Assembly: GCF_900142885.1 (NCBI RefSeq)
Contig: NZ_FRCL01000016.1
Location: 1 to 64,000 of the forward strand
Length of the DNA stretch: 64,000 nucleotides
Direction of reading: 5' to 3'
From: Flavobacterium xinjiangense
GTDB lineage: Bacteria > Bacteroidota > Bacteroidia > Flavobacteriales > Flavobacteriaceae
Within the stretch, counting starts at the first letter, position 1. The number at the start of each line of letters is the position of its first letter. This document shows positions 35,549 to 44,460 of the stretch, piece by piece. The notes beneath the pieces are model-generated. The model made no database searches, had not been told where the DNA came from, and worked only from the letters and a program-made list of their open reading frames with translations. The position numbers and the translations under genes are program-made.

Positions 35549-35556
35549 TATCTTTG
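35549..35556 (+). promoter_or_regulatory. -7 box of the riboswitch-btuB transcript
   Basis: TATCTTTG matches TAnnTTTG. It places transcription start just before the cobalamin riboswitch, so the leader is about 345 bases long. Confidence 0.5.
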
Positions 35557-35564
35557 CCGCCGTA

Positions 35565-35822
35565 TTGAGGTTGAGGTTTGTTTATTTTCAAACCCCATTA
35601 AAAGGGAATCAGGTGAAAGATTTCAAGTTTTAGATTTCAGATTTCAGGGTTTAAATCCTAAATCAAGAATTCTAAATCAAGAATCCTAAATCCTGAGCTG
35701 TACCCGCAACTGTAAGCTATCAAGCTTGTTGTTATCTACAAAACCACTGAGTTAGCTGAATTTATTTCAGTTTCTTGGGAAGGTAAACAACAAGACGCAA
35801 GCCAGGAGACCTGCCTATTACA
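35565..35822 (+). ncRNA. Cobalamin riboswitch upstream of btuB
   Basis: The leader has the class-I elements in order: a GGTTTG/CAAACC hairpin, AAAAGGGAATCAGGTGAAA near 35600, CCCGCAACTGTAAGC near 35703, an ACCACTGAG segment near 35743, TTGGGAAGGT near 35776, and the B12 box GCCAGGAGACCTGCC at 35801-35815. It should reduce expression of the TonB receptor when adenosylcobalamin is plentiful. A peripheral arm (35618-35692) is expanded with 14-base tandem repeats. A weak GGGAAAA/TTTTCTCCC hairpin near 35840-35882 may be the expression platform. Confidence 0.93.
35657..35692 (+). repeat. 14-base tandem repeat inside the riboswitch arm
   Basis: The unit YCTAAATCAAGAAT occurs at 35657-35670 and 35671-35684, followed by a partial copy to 35692. 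The flanking GATTTCAG copies before it can pair with parts of the unit, so the repeat probably lengthens a peripheral helix. Confidence 0.65.
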
Positions 35823-35909
35823 TCGAGTATCAAACTTTCGGGAAAAAAGGTTTGGGTATGGGTCATTCTATGCTTTTCTCCCCAATTTATTAAATTTTAC
35901 ATTTTAAAA

Positions 35910-37820
35910 ATGAACAAAAAATTCATTCGCTTTAGTGCGATTGCATTGTTATTTGCAATGAACACGTATGCACAAGATCAAGAGCCAAAACAACTTGATG
36001 AGGTTGTTGTTTCCGATTCGAAATTTGCTTTGTCAAAAGAAAAATCAGGGAAAGTTATCGTCAAAATTACTTCTGAGGATTTGAAGAAAAAATCAGGACA
36101 ATCAGTAGCTTCAGTTTTAAGTACGGTAGCAGGTGTTGAAATCAATGGAAATCAGAGTCGTAATGGTAAGGATTTGGGACTTTACATTCGCGGAGGAAGA
36201 AATCATCAGGTTTTAATTTTGATTGATGGTGTTCCGGTAACAGATGCTTCCGGGATTAGCTTATCGTATGATTTGAGATTGCTTCCAGTGGAGCAAATTG
36301 AAAGTATTGAGATTATGAAAGGCGCTTCGAGCACTTTATACGGTTCTGGAGCCGCGACAGGTGTTATTAATATTACACTAAAAAAAGCAGGTAAAAAAGC
36401 GATTGCTGGAAATGCATATATGAATATTGGTACACAAACAGTTGCTAAAAAAGCAAATTATAGTGTGCAAGATTACAATCAGGGTTTTGCTGTAAACGGT
36501 GGTTTTGAAAAAGTAAATTATTTTGCTTCTTTGAATAGTACTGAAACTACAGGGATTTCTGAAGCAAAACCATTAAATTCAAATACTAAATTTGAAAATG
36601 ATGCTTTTTCAAGAGTTAATTCTTTAGTGAAAATTGGCTTTACGCCAACTAAAAAATTATCATTTGATTTCTTTGCTAATTATGACCGAATGAAAAACGA
36701 TTTTGATGCAGGTTCATTTGCAGATGATCTTAAAAATTTCAGTCTTTCAGAGCAATTTAGAGTTGGTTTTTCTCCAAAATATAAATACAACAAAGGAGAA
36801 TTTGTAATTAACTCTGGGGCCAATGTAATCAATCGCGATATTTTTAGCTACGGATCTTTATTCCAGGCAAAGTCAAGAAGCGTCAATGTTGATGCCTTTA
36901 ATAAATATGAAATTTCATCTCAATTATTTGTAGTAACAGGAGCACAATTTCAATTTCACGAAATGTCAAACATGAGCCAGTATGATGCGATTACAAATGA
37001 AGTGGCTAAATTCAATATGATTGATCCTTATGTAACTGCTGTTTATAATTCAGACTTTGGATTAAACTTAAATGCAGGAGCACGTTACAATATTCATAGT
37101 AAATACGGGAATAATTTAGTTTATAATATTAATCCTTCTTACACTTTTTCTGAAAATTTAAAAGTAATAGCTTCCTATAGCACTGCTTTTATTACGCCAA
37201 GTTTGTACCAATTGTACTCTCCGTATGGTGATTTGAATTTATCTCCAGAGAAAGATGCTACAGCCGAAGTTGGTTTTGAAGTTAGCGTATTGAATAAGAA
37301 ATTAGTTTTGAATGCAGTAGCTTTTCAGAGGGAAGAGGAAGATGCTATAGGATTTGATTTGATGACTTACAAATACTTTAATGTAAATGGGAAAAACAAA
37401 GCCAAAGGTGTTGAAACAATGGTTTCTTATGCTTTGAATGATAAAGTAAAATTCAATGCCAATTATACTTTTACAGAATTAGAAAGACAATCTCGTATCT
37501 TGAATCCTAAACATAAAGTCAATGCTGCTGTAGATGTGCAAGCAACGCCACGCCTTGCTTTTAATGTGGCATACCAATTTGTGTCTGACAGATATTTAGA
37601 ATATACCACTTATCCAGCCCCAACTTATAATCCTGTTTTGAATTCAGAAATTTTGAAAGACTATCAATTAGTTAATGGTAATGTTCGTTATGATTTAATC
37701 AAAAACAGATTGAATATTTTTGGCGCAGTTGACAATATTTTTGATAAAGATTTTGTTGAAAGCAGAGGATACAGTACTAGAGGTAGAAATTTTAAATTAG
37801 GTTTGAATTTCTTGTTCTAA
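35910..37820 (+). CDS. btuB: TonB-dependent receptor, BtuB-like
   Basis: The 636-residue outer-membrane receptor has a signal peptide (about 1-21), a TonB box-like stretch LDEVVVSDSKF, a plug domain with IRGGRNHQVLILIDGVPVTD and SIEIMKGASSTLYGSGAATG, and a beta barrel that ends in aromatic Phe (GLNFLF). The cobalamin riboswitch in its leader assigns the substrate to cobalamin or a cobalamin precursor. It follows the salvage run on the same strand but has its own promoter. Confidence 0.92.
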   Translation: MNKKFIRFSAIALLFAMNTYAQDQEPKQLDEVVVSDSKFALSKEKSGKVIVKITSEDLKKKSGQSVASVLSTVAGVEINGNQSRNGKDLGLYIRGGRNHQVLILIDGVPVTDASGISLSYDLRLLPVEQIESIEIMKGASSTLYGSGAATGVINITLKKAGKKAIAGNAYMNIGTQTVAKKANYSVQDYNQGFAVNGGFEKVNYFASLNSTETTGISEAKPLNSNTKFENDAFSRVNSLVKIGFTPTKKLSFDFFANYDRMKNDFDAGSFADDLKNFSLSEQFRVGFSPKYKYNKGEFVINSGANVINRDIFSYGSLFQAKSRSVNVDAFNKYEISSQLFVVTGAQFQFHEMSNMSQYDAITNEVAKFNMIDPYVTAVYNSDFGLNLNAGARYNIHSKYGNNLVYNINPSYTFSENLKVIASYSTAFITPSLYQLYSPYGDLNLSPEKDATAEVGFEVSVLNKKLVLNAVAFQREEEDAIGFDLMTYKYFNVNGKNKAKGVETMVSYALNDKVKFNANYTFTELERQSRILNPKHKVNAAVDVQATPRLAFNVAYQFVSDRYLEYTTYPAPTYNPVLNSEILKDYQLVNGNVRYDLIKNRLNIFGAVDNIFDKDFVESRGYSTRGRNFKLGLNFLF

Positions 37821-37850
37821 AAAATAAATATTTAGTGTTAGTTCTTAATT

Positions 37851-37879
37851 CCCGTTCCATAATTAGGAACGGGTTTTTT
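37851..37879 (+). terminator. Terminator of btuB
   Basis: CCCGTTCC and GGAACGGG pair perfectly around a 7-base loop and are followed by TTTTTT. Confidence 0.85.
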
Positions 37880-37923
37880 GTTAGCACAAATTCAATCTTT
37901 CGATTGAAAAATTTGTATATAAG

Positions 37924-37953
37924 AAAGGCTTTCATCACTGAAAGCCTTTTTTT
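37924..37953. terminator. Second terminator between btuB and the amidase
   Basis: AAAGGCTTTCA and TGAAAGCCTTT form a strong stem with a T run on the plus side and a shorter one on the minus side. It probably ends the convergent amidase transcript as well. Confidence 0.7.
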
Positions 37954-37971
37954 GTAGATCTAGTATTTTTT

Positions 37972-38586
37972 CTATTTCATTTCTGAAATGAATTCTGAAA
38001 TTGACTGCGCTATTTTATTTTGTTCATTGTCATCAACCAAGTATTTTTTGTCATTTTCATTGGTTAAATATCCAAGTTCCACAATTACTGCTGGAACTTC
38101 TGATTTTTTAAGAATGTAAAAAGGACCAGTTTTTACATTGGATACTTTTAAATTTTTATTCGTTGCGAATTTATTTATGAGTTCTCCTGCAATCTTACTT
38201 GACTTTTCAAAAAATTCAGTCTCTTTTGCCACATAAAACTCCAAGCCTGATGTTTTATTATTTAAACTGGTATTTACATGTAGGGACAAAACTAAATCCG
38301 GTTTAAGTTTGTTTATAAAAGCAGTTCTATCGTTCAAGGATAAAAAATTATCTTCATTTCTAGTGAAGTGAATTACCACATTACTATTTAAAGATTTTAT
38401 TTTTTTAGTGACTTGTTCCACAATTTTCTTTTCAGTGATTGCATCTGATGTCGCACCAAAATCAGTTCCACCGTGACCTGCATCAATAACAATATTTATT
38501 TTTTTTGGTTCTGAATGCTTTGGCTTTATAAATGCAAAAGAAACAATTACAGTCAAAGCCAAAACTAATTTACTTGTGTTTTTCAT
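37972..38586 (-). CDS. N-acetylmuramoyl-L-alanine amidase (Amidase_3)
   Basis: The 204-residue protein has a signal peptide and the zinc amidase motifs VIDAGHGGTDFGA (zinc His), LSLHVN (second His) and VIVELGYLTNENDKKYL with the catalytic Glu. It cleaves the bond between muramic acid and the stem peptide in the periplasm. No SPOR or LysM domain is present, so it is a short form of the AmiC-like family. Confidence 0.9.
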   Translation of the reverse strand: MKNTSKLVLALTVIVSFAFIKPKHSEPKKINIVIDAGHGGTDFGATSDAITEKKIVEQVTKKIKSLNSNVVIHFTRNEDNFLSLNDRTAFINKLKPDLVLSLHVNTSLNNKTSGLEFYVAKETEFFEKSSKIAGELINKFATNKNLKVSNVKTGPFYILKKSEVPAVIVELGYLTNENDKKYLVDDNEQNKIAQSISEFISEMK

Positions 38587-38659
38587 TACGTTGTGATGTA
38601 AAATATTGATTATTAAGTATTAACTTGTAAAATGGTGTTTTAGTATAATGCTCGTAAAG

Positions 38660-40105
38660 TTATTTCAATGCTTTCAAAAGCCCTTCCGGAGCTTTGTCAA
38701 TATACATTTGATTTTGCAAACCATTTATTGATTTTATGTCATTAAAATATTTGAAATCTTTTTCAGGACTCAGTTTTAACATTTTTGCTGTTCCGGTAAT
38801 TTTACCAATTGCAGTGCTTAGTAAAGGCTCTGTTGTGTTACCCAAAATATCTAAATTACCCAGGTTTTCTTTCAACTCATAAGTAGGTACTAATCCGCTG
38901 AAATAATCTCCAAAACCAGCTGCATTTACAATTTTTAGAACAATTGGTTGCATCGCGTAGCGATGGTTCGGGTTTCTGTTGTCTTTACCAAAAGTAGGTG
39001 AATCATATAAAGTAACGGAACCAACATTTTTTCCAGTAGTTACATCGCCAATTTGAACAACATCCATATATGGTTTCAATCCATTAATCACCAATTCACT
39101 TGCTGAAGCCGTACTTTTGGTGGTTAAAATGTAAATTTTAGTCAAATTCAAGCTGTTGATTGGCGTAGCGCCAATTTTATCTGTAAAGTTATTTTTTAAC
39201 GCATCCGGATTATTTGTTTCAAAATAACTGTTGATTTTGTTATTCCATTGTTGCTTTGCAAATATTTGCCCGGTATATTGTCCCGTAATCATACTTGCTA
39301 AACGTGTAGCCGTAAGAACAGAACCTCCTGAATTATAACGTAAATCAAGTACTAAATCAGTTATGCCTTGCGTTTTTAGCGTGCCAAAAGCTTCATTCAA
39401 TTTGTTGTCATAATCGGCATAAAAACCGTTGTAGATTAAATACCCTATTTTGTGAGTGCCCGATGTGATCACGGTATTTAATAGAATTGGATTTTCTGAT
39501 AGTATTGTTTTCGTTAAAGCAACCGTTTTTCCGTTTGGGGTAATGGCTCCATTATTATAATCCGCTAGATTTAGCGTATAACTTTCTGCTGCGAGCAAAG
39601 TTTGATAGTTACTAGCGGTTAATTGAGTTCCATTTACTCCGTAAAAAATGGCTCCACGCTTGATGTCCTTTGTTGATGCATCCGAACCGGGGATAACATA
39701 GCGTACCCAGCCAAATATTTCAGTAGTGCTTCCTGATTTATATCGTAAACCGTAGTCGACTCCGTCATTTTTTGTTGTTCCTTGAAGTGCGCCCTCAAGT
39801 TCTAAGTAATCACTTACAATCCAACTGAATCTATCAACGGATTTATCTACGCGTAGTGCATCAAATAAACTTTCAGGAGTAGAATAACCTGACAAAAAAG
39901 TATTTAATTCTGCCTGAGAAGCAAAACGGTCGTCTGATAAATTAGGCACGTCAGCTTGCCATAAATAGTATTGGTTTAGGCCTTTCCAAATAAAATCTTT
40001 GATTGCAAGATCCATTGGCGCAGCAACATCGTCCATATCCTGGCAACCTTGGAAACTAAAAAGTGCTACAATTAATATAAGCGTAAATTGAAATGTTTTT
40101 TTCAT
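38660..40105 (-). CDS. S41 family peptidase, lipoprotein
   Basis: The 481-residue protein has a lipobox ending at Cys21 (FSFQGC), an N-terminal helical domain, a PDZ-like segment (around residues 150-195), and the tail-specific protease core: DLVLDLRYNSGGSVLTA and the catalytic TTKSTASASELVINGLK followed by a Lys in VTTGKNVGS. It likely processes proteins at the cell surface. The C-terminal GLVPTYEL segment is usual for flavobacterial members. Confidence 0.88.
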   Translation of the reverse strand: MKKTFQFTLILIVALFSFQGCQDMDDVAAPMDLAIKDFIWKGLNQYYLWQADVPNLSDDRFASQAELNTFLSGYSTPESLFDALRVDKSVDRFSWIVSDYLELEGALQGTTKNDGVDYGLRYKSGSTTEIFGWVRYVIPGSDASTKDIKRGAIFYGVNGTQLTASNYQTLLAAESYTLNLADYNNGAITPNGKTVALTKTILSENPILLNTVITSGTHKIGYLIYNGFYADYDNKLNEAFGTLKTQGITDLVLDLRYNSGGSVLTATRLASMITGQYTGQIFAKQQWNNKINSYFETNNPDALKNNFTDKIGATPINSLNLTKIYILTTKSTASASELVINGLKPYMDVVQIGDVTTGKNVGSVTLYDSPTFGKDNRNPNHRYAMQPIVLKIVNAAGFGDYFSGLVPTYELKENLGNLDILGNTTEPLLSTAIGKITGTAKMLKLSPEKDFKYFNDIKSINGLQNQMYIDKAPEGLLKALK

Positions 40106-40229
40106 GTTAGTAGGTTCAATAACTATTATGAACGTAAAAATAGTAACTTTAGTTTTTATTTTCTATTATTTGTAACAAAAAGAAACATGTATCGTCTTGA
40201 TTGTATAACCGATTTAATAACTACTCTTT

Positions 40230-40739
40230 ATGAACCAAAATGAGTTTGTGCAGCTAACCACTCCATTCAAAGACAAAGTCTTTCGGCTGGCAAAGCGATT
40301 GTTGACAAGCACGGAGGAAGCCGAAGATGCTACCCAGGAAGTTTTGGTAAAGCTTTGGAGTAAAAATGGAAGTTTGCATGGGTTTAATAGTGTAGAAGCT
40401 TTTGCGATGACTCTGACAAAAAATTATTGTTTGGATCAGTTAAAATCAAAAAGAGCAGGAAATCTGAAAATTGTTCATACTAATTTTACCGATAGAGAAC
40501 CAAGTGTAGATAAAAAAGTAGAAGATAGTGATAGTTTAAATTGGGTCGAGAGGATAATTAATCAGTTACCCGAACAACAGCGACTGCTAATTCAGATGCG
40601 GGATATTGAACAATATGAATTTGCTGAAATCGCAAAAATAACAGAAATGAATGAAACGGCTATTCGTGTAGCGCTTTCGAGAGCAAGAAAAACGATAAGA
40701 GAAAGCATGACAAAAACGCATAATTATGGAATTAGATAA
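40230..40739 (+). CDS. ECF RNA polymerase sigma factor
   Basis: The 169-residue protein has region 2 (RLLTSTEEAEDATQEVLVKLW) and region 4 (NQLPEQQRLLIQMRDIEQYEF, then MNETAIRVALSRARKTIRE). It overlaps the next gene, a putative anti-sigma factor, by 14 bases. The target genes probably include the two DUF4252 proteins downstream. The stimulus is unknown. Confidence 0.92.
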   Translation: MNQNEFVQLTTPFKDKVFRLAKRLLTSTEEAEDATQEVLVKLWSKNGSLHGFNSVEAFAMTLTKNYCLDQLKSKRAGNLKIVHTNFTDREPSVDKKVEDSDSLNWVERIINQLPEQQRLLIQMRDIEQYEFAEIAKITEMNETAIRVALSRARKTIRESMTKTHNYGIR

Positions 40740-41199
40740 AATAGAATTACTAATAGAAAAATACTTTCAAGGGGAAACCAGTATTGCTGAAGAAAATGAA
40801 TTACGTACTTATTTTTCTTCACTAAATGTTGCGCAGCATTTAGAACAGTACAAGCCTTTGTTTGGTTATTTGTCTCTTGCGGCAGACCAAAAGTTTGCGC
40901 CAGAAATCGCACTGCATTCTAAGCAGAACTTTCCGAACGAATTTAAAAAACGAAATGTAGCATGGTTGTCTATTGCTGCTTCAGTTGTCGTTTTGATGGG
41001 AATAGGAACGTATGTGTATTACAATTACGAGGATGAAAAGGGGAAACAAGATTTAGGAACGTATGATGATCCTGAAGTTGCCTTTAGACAAACTCAAAAA
41101 GCATTAGCATTATTGTCAAATCATGTAAATGTTGGCATAGAAAGTGTTAAGTACATTGAAGAATACCAAGAATCAAAAGAATTAATTTTTAAACAATAA
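40726..41199 (+). CDS. Putative anti-sigma factor
   Basis: The 157-residue protein has a small N-terminal helical domain (IELLIEKYFQGETSIAEENEL), as in flavobacterial anti-sigma proteins, then one membrane helix (about residues 79-98) and a periplasmic tail. It is overlapped by the ECF sigma gene, which suggests the usual sigma/anti-sigma pair. No classical FecR domain is seen. Confidence 0.72.
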   Translation: MELDKIELLIEKYFQGETSIAEENELRTYFSSLNVAQHLEQYKPLFGYLSLAADQKFAPEIALHSKQNFPNEFKKRNVAWLSIAASVVVLMGIGTYVYYNYEDEKGKQDLGTYDDPEVAFRQTQKALALLSNHVNVGIESVKYIEEYQESKELIFKQ

Positions 41200-41215
41200 A
41201 ATAATCAATCAAAAA

Positions 41216-41743
41216 ATGAAAAAGTTTATATTAACATTAGTAGTAGTATTAGTTTCAAGTCCATTTTTCGCTCAAGCGGCCTTCGATAAATTCGATGGTC
41301 AGGATGATGTTACGTCAATTATAGTCAACAAAAAAATGTTTGACTTAATGAGCAAAGTAAAAGTAGATGCTTCTGATAAGGAAACACAACAATACTTGAA
41401 CCTGATAAAAAAGTTAGACAATTTGAAAGTTTTTACCACTAAAAGTACCAGAGTAGAAAATGAAATGAAAGCTTCGGCTGAAAAGTACATTAAATCAGGA
41501 GGTCTGGAAGAGTTGATGCGTGTGAATGACAGCGGAAAAAACATCAAAATTCTGGTAAAATCAGGAGCGAAAGATTCTCAAATAAGAGAGTTGCTTATGT
41601 TTATTGAGGGTGCTAAAAACGATGACACGGTTTTAATGTCGTTAACGGGTGATTTCGATTTGAGTGAGATTTCTATTCTTACTGATAAAATGAGAATTCC
41701 TGGTGGAGACGATTTGAAGAAAGCAACAAAAGGTAAAAAGTAA
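41216..41743 (+). CDS. DUF4252 secreted protein
   Basis: The 175-residue protein has a signal peptide (1-19, ending SPFFAQA) and the DUF4252 pattern with IIVNKKMFDLMSKVK and MFIEGAKNDDTVLMSLTGDFDLSE. The family is common in flavobacteria and its function is unknown. It lies 16 bases after the anti-sigma gene and is followed by a second DUF4252 gene. Confidence 0.85.
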   Translation: MKKFILTLVVVLVSSPFFAQAAFDKFDGQDDVTSIIVNKKMFDLMSKVKVDASDKETQQYLNLIKKLDNLKVFTTKSTRVENEMKASAEKYIKSGGLEELMRVNDSGKNIKILVKSGAKDSQIRELLMFIEGAKNDDTVLMSLTGDFDLSEISILTDKMRIPGGDDLKKATKGKK

Positions 41744-41744
41744 A

Positions 41745-42281
41745 ATGAAAGCCGTTTATAGTATTGCACTTCTCTTTAGTCTGTTTTTGATTAGTTGCAA
41801 CTCAGAACCAACTTTGCAGAAATACTTTGTAGAAAATACAGAAAACAAGAATTTTATTGCTTTAGATGTTTCTCCAAGTATATTGAATGTGGATAAAGCT
41901 AAATTGTCATTGCAACAAAATGAAGCTTTACAATCCTTTGAGAAGATGAATGTATTGGCTTTTAAACTCAATGGAACGAATAAAGCGCAATTTGAACTGG
42001 AACGAGCAAAAGTTAATTTGATTCTAAAGGATAAAAAGTACCAACAGCTGATGAAGTTTGGTTCGGGCAAAGAAGGAGCTTCTGTGAGTTATGTAGGTTC
42101 GGATGAACACATCGAAGAGTTTGTGCTTTTCGCCAATAAAAAAGAAACTGGTTTTGCAGTAGTCAGAATTCTGGGAAAAGATATGAATCCCAATAATATC
42201 ATGACGATGCTTTCAGTTTTGAAAGAATCTAAAGTCGATTTAGAGCAGTTAAAACCTTTGCAGGAAATGTTCAAAAAATAA
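41745..42281 (+). CDS. DUF4252 lipoprotein
   Basis: The 178-residue protein has a lipobox ending at Cys18 (FLISC) and a DUF4252-type core with FVLFANKKETGFAVVRILG. It starts one base after the previous stop, so the two are co-translated. The two DUF4252 proteins differ in export route, one soluble and one lipid-anchored, which suggests a pair at the envelope. Confidence 0.85.
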   Translation: MKAVYSIALLFSLFLISCNSEPTLQKYFVENTENKNFIALDVSPSILNVDKAKLSLQQNEALQSFEKMNVLAFKLNGTNKAQFELERAKVNLILKDKKYQQLMKFGSGKEGASVSYVGSDEHIEEFVLFANKKETGFAVVRILGKDMNPNNIMTMLSVLKESKVDLEQLKPLQEMFKK

Positions 42282-42304
42282 AATTAAATACTCTTAATTA
42301 TAAG

Positions 42305-42336
42305 CGCCTTGGTAGTTTACCAAGGCGTTTTTTTTA
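42305..42336 (+). terminator. Terminator of the ECF sigma operon
   Basis: CGCCTTGGTA and TACCAAGGCG form a perfect 10-base stem around GTT, followed by eight T. Confidence 0.92.
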
Positions 42337-42675
42337 TGAATTTTTGGTAGATATTAAATCTCATTTAGGCATAATATAAGAGCCACTTAAAAGTTTTATC
42401 ACATGGCTAGTGAGTGGGTTAGATATTATGAAATTGTCAATTCAATTCAGGTGGCTGTGGTACTCTACTAATTTTGAAAAAAGGTAAAAAAAAGTCGTTC
42501 GAATGAGGAAAACCTCAATTTTTTTCCATCACTGATAGGTATTTTTGCAAAATAATATAACAAATAAAGCAAATATCACTAGAAGTTGGTATTGTGAAAA
42601 CAATACAATCCTTGTTACTTTGTATAAAATAAATTTCTATTATTAGAATATTTGTAACTTTAATCTCGAAAAAAA
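42337..42675. other. Intergenic stretch without a gene
   Basis: AT-rich DNA of about 340 bases. The only structure noticed is a short GAGG-AAAA-CCTC hairpin followed by a T run near 42510-42525. No ORF or exact TAnnTTTG box was found; AATATTTG near 42648 is one mismatch away and could serve the small gene at 42676. Confidence 0.4.
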
Positions 42676-42840
42676 ATGACTGAAATTAAATTTAGAACAG
42701 GAGATATGGAGCTAATTAGAAGAGCACATAAAAACAGGATGTTTTTATATTTAGGGACTTTTTTTATTACAGCTGCAGGTTTATCAATTGGGGTTTTAAT
42801 TTTATTGCTATTTTTAGGAAGGCTAGATGGGACTTATTGA
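42676..42840 (+). CDS. Small single-helix membrane protein (54 residues)
   Basis: An ATG at 42676 opens a 54-residue frame ending at TGA 42838-42840. The product has a charged start (MTEIKFRTGDMELIRRAHKN) and one hydrophobic helix (about residues 22-47), ending GRLDGTY. It is bounded by a terminator downstream, and AAAAAAA precedes the start, which supports expression. I do not recognise the family. Confidence 0.5.
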   Translation: MTEIKFRTGDMELIRRAHKNRMFLYLGTFFITAAGLSIGVLILLLFLGRLDGTY

Positions 42841-42923
42841 GATGCATCACCTGATAATAAAATTATAGCGTGTTGTTCTTCTGACAAAGTAAAGCTCCTT
42901 CCAGAATAGTTGGTATTAAAATA

Positions 42924-42978
42924 AAAATGCTTCAAAAATAATTTCAAGTAAACTTGATTATTTTTGAAGCATTTTTAT
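42924..42978 (+). terminator. Long hairpin terminator of the small membrane protein gene
   Basis: AAAATGCTTCAAAAATAA (42924-42941) pairs perfectly with TTATTTTTGAAGCATTTT (42958-42975), with an inner TCAAG/CTTGA stem. Confidence 0.8.
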
Positions 42979-43315
42979 TTATGATAGGCTTTGACGGGAC
43001 AATTTTCGAATCATTATTTTCTGATTTGATAAAACGGATTGGAACAGACTATTGAATTAGGAATTTTAGATCGTAAAACATATTCATCTCTTGGCGAATA
43101 AGTTATATATGGGAAAGAAGAGTAAATCGAAAAGCTTCGCGATGTGCCTCATCTGTCAAACATTCTTTATAATTGCTTTTGACGTGCTGAACGCGCACTT
43201 GAATAGTGCACAACTGCTGGCTTTTACCTGAGGTTTCATTCATCTTCTTCATGGAATCTCATCATGATAGAGAATAAAACAGCAATAAAAACGTTTTTAA
43301 GAACAAAACTATATT
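42979..43315. other. Intergenic stretch before mreB with one weak ORF
   Basis: The stretch holds a 49-codon frame on the minus strand (43103-43252; starts MKKMNETSGKSQQ, ends TLLSHI) without a clear ribosome site or family match. It might be a small gene or a decayed fragment. I see nothing else. Confidence 0.3.
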
Positions 43316-44344
43316 ATGGGCTTATTTGATTTTATGATAGTGGAGATAGCTATGGATTTAGGGACGGCAAATACTTTAATAATTTATGACGGAAAAATAG
43401 TAGTGGATAGTCCTTCTATGGTGGCCAGGGACATTAGAAATGGGAAAATTATTGCTGTAGGTAAAGAGGCCAGCTTAATGCAGGGTAAGACACATGAGAA
43501 TATTAAAACAATACGGCCACTTAAAGACGGAGTTATTGCTGATTTTGATGCCTCAGAGAAAATGATCAGCTGGTTTATAAAAAATATACCTGAAATAAAG
43601 AAAAGTTTCTTTACTCCCGCGCTGCGAATGGTTGTCTGTATCCCTAGTGGTATCACCGAGGTAGAAATGAGAGCAGTAAAAGAGTCTTGCGAACGGGTAA
43701 ACGGGAAAGAAGTGTATTTAATTCATGAGCCAATGGCAGCTGCTATTGGAATTGGTTTAGATGTTATGGAGCCCAAGGGCAATCTCATCGTTGATATTGG
43801 AGGAGGGACTACTGAAATTGCAGTTATTGCTCTCGGAGGAATAGTTTGTGACAAATCCATAAAAATTGCTGGCGATGTTTTTACTAATGATATATTGTTT
43901 TATATGCGAACGCAGCATAATTTGTATGTTGGAGACGCTTCTGCTGAGAGAATAAAAATTGATGTTGGTGCCGCAATGGAAGAACTTGAGGATGCTCCTG
44001 ATGACATAATGGTTCGTGGACGGGATTTGCTTACCGGGAAACCTAAGGAAGTTAAGATTGCCTTTAGAGAAATTGCAAGAGCTTTGGATAAATCAATACA
44101 GAGAATTGAAGACGCGATTATGGTAACACTTGCATTGACACCACCGGAACTGGCTGCGGACATTTATAATACGGGTTTGTATCTAGCAGGAGGAGGTGCA
44201 TTACTTCGCGGTCTTGATAAAAGGATTTCGTTGAAGACGGATTTACCAGTCTTTATTGCTGAAGATCCTTTAAGAGCGGTGGTTAGAGGTACTGGTACTG
44301 TCTTAAAAAATATACCTAAATATAAAAGAGTACTGATAAAATAA
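43316..44344 (+). CDS. mreB: MreB-like rod-shape actin homologue, stand-alone
   Basis: The 342-residue protein has the MreB phosphate-1 loop MDLGTANTLI, the phosphate-2 loop LIVDIGGGTTEIAVIALGG and an adenosine motif with LYLAGGGALLRGLDKRI. It is not followed by mreC, mreD or a penicillin-binding protein gene. Its N-terminus (MGLFDFMIVEIAMDLG) is close to, yet distinct from, the usual flavobacterial MreB as I recall it, so it is probably a second paralogue. Confidence 0.88.
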   Translation: MGLFDFMIVEIAMDLGTANTLIIYDGKIVVDSPSMVARDIRNGKIIAVGKEASLMQGKTHENIKTIRPLKDGVIADFDASEKMISWFIKNIPEIKKSFFTPALRMVVCIPSGITEVEMRAVKESCERVNGKEVYLIHEPMAAAIGIGLDVMEPKGNLIVDIGGGTTEIAVIALGGIVCDKSIKIAGDVFTNDILFYMRTQHNLYVGDASAERIKIDVGAAMEELEDAPDDIMVRGRDLLTGKPKEVKIAFREIARALDKSIQRIEDAIMVTLALTPPELAADIYNTGLYLAGGGALLRGLDKRISLKTDLPVFIAEDPLRAVVRGTGTVLKNIPKYKRVLIK

Positions 44345-44423
44345 GTTTGCTATTGCAGAAGTACAAGTGAGCTTTTACACCTGATCCAGCAAAAGTTTGT
44401 TGAATACACTTAAAAAGAAAAAA

Positions 44424-44460
44424 AATCCCATTTCGTTATAGAAATGGGATTTTTTTTTTG
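44424..44460. terminator. Bidirectional terminator between mreB and tRNA-Leu
   Basis: AATCCCATTTC (44424-44434) pairs perfectly with GAAATGGGATT (44441-44451), with A and T runs on both sides. It ends mreB on the plus strand and the tRNA operon on the minus strand. Confidence 0.88.
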
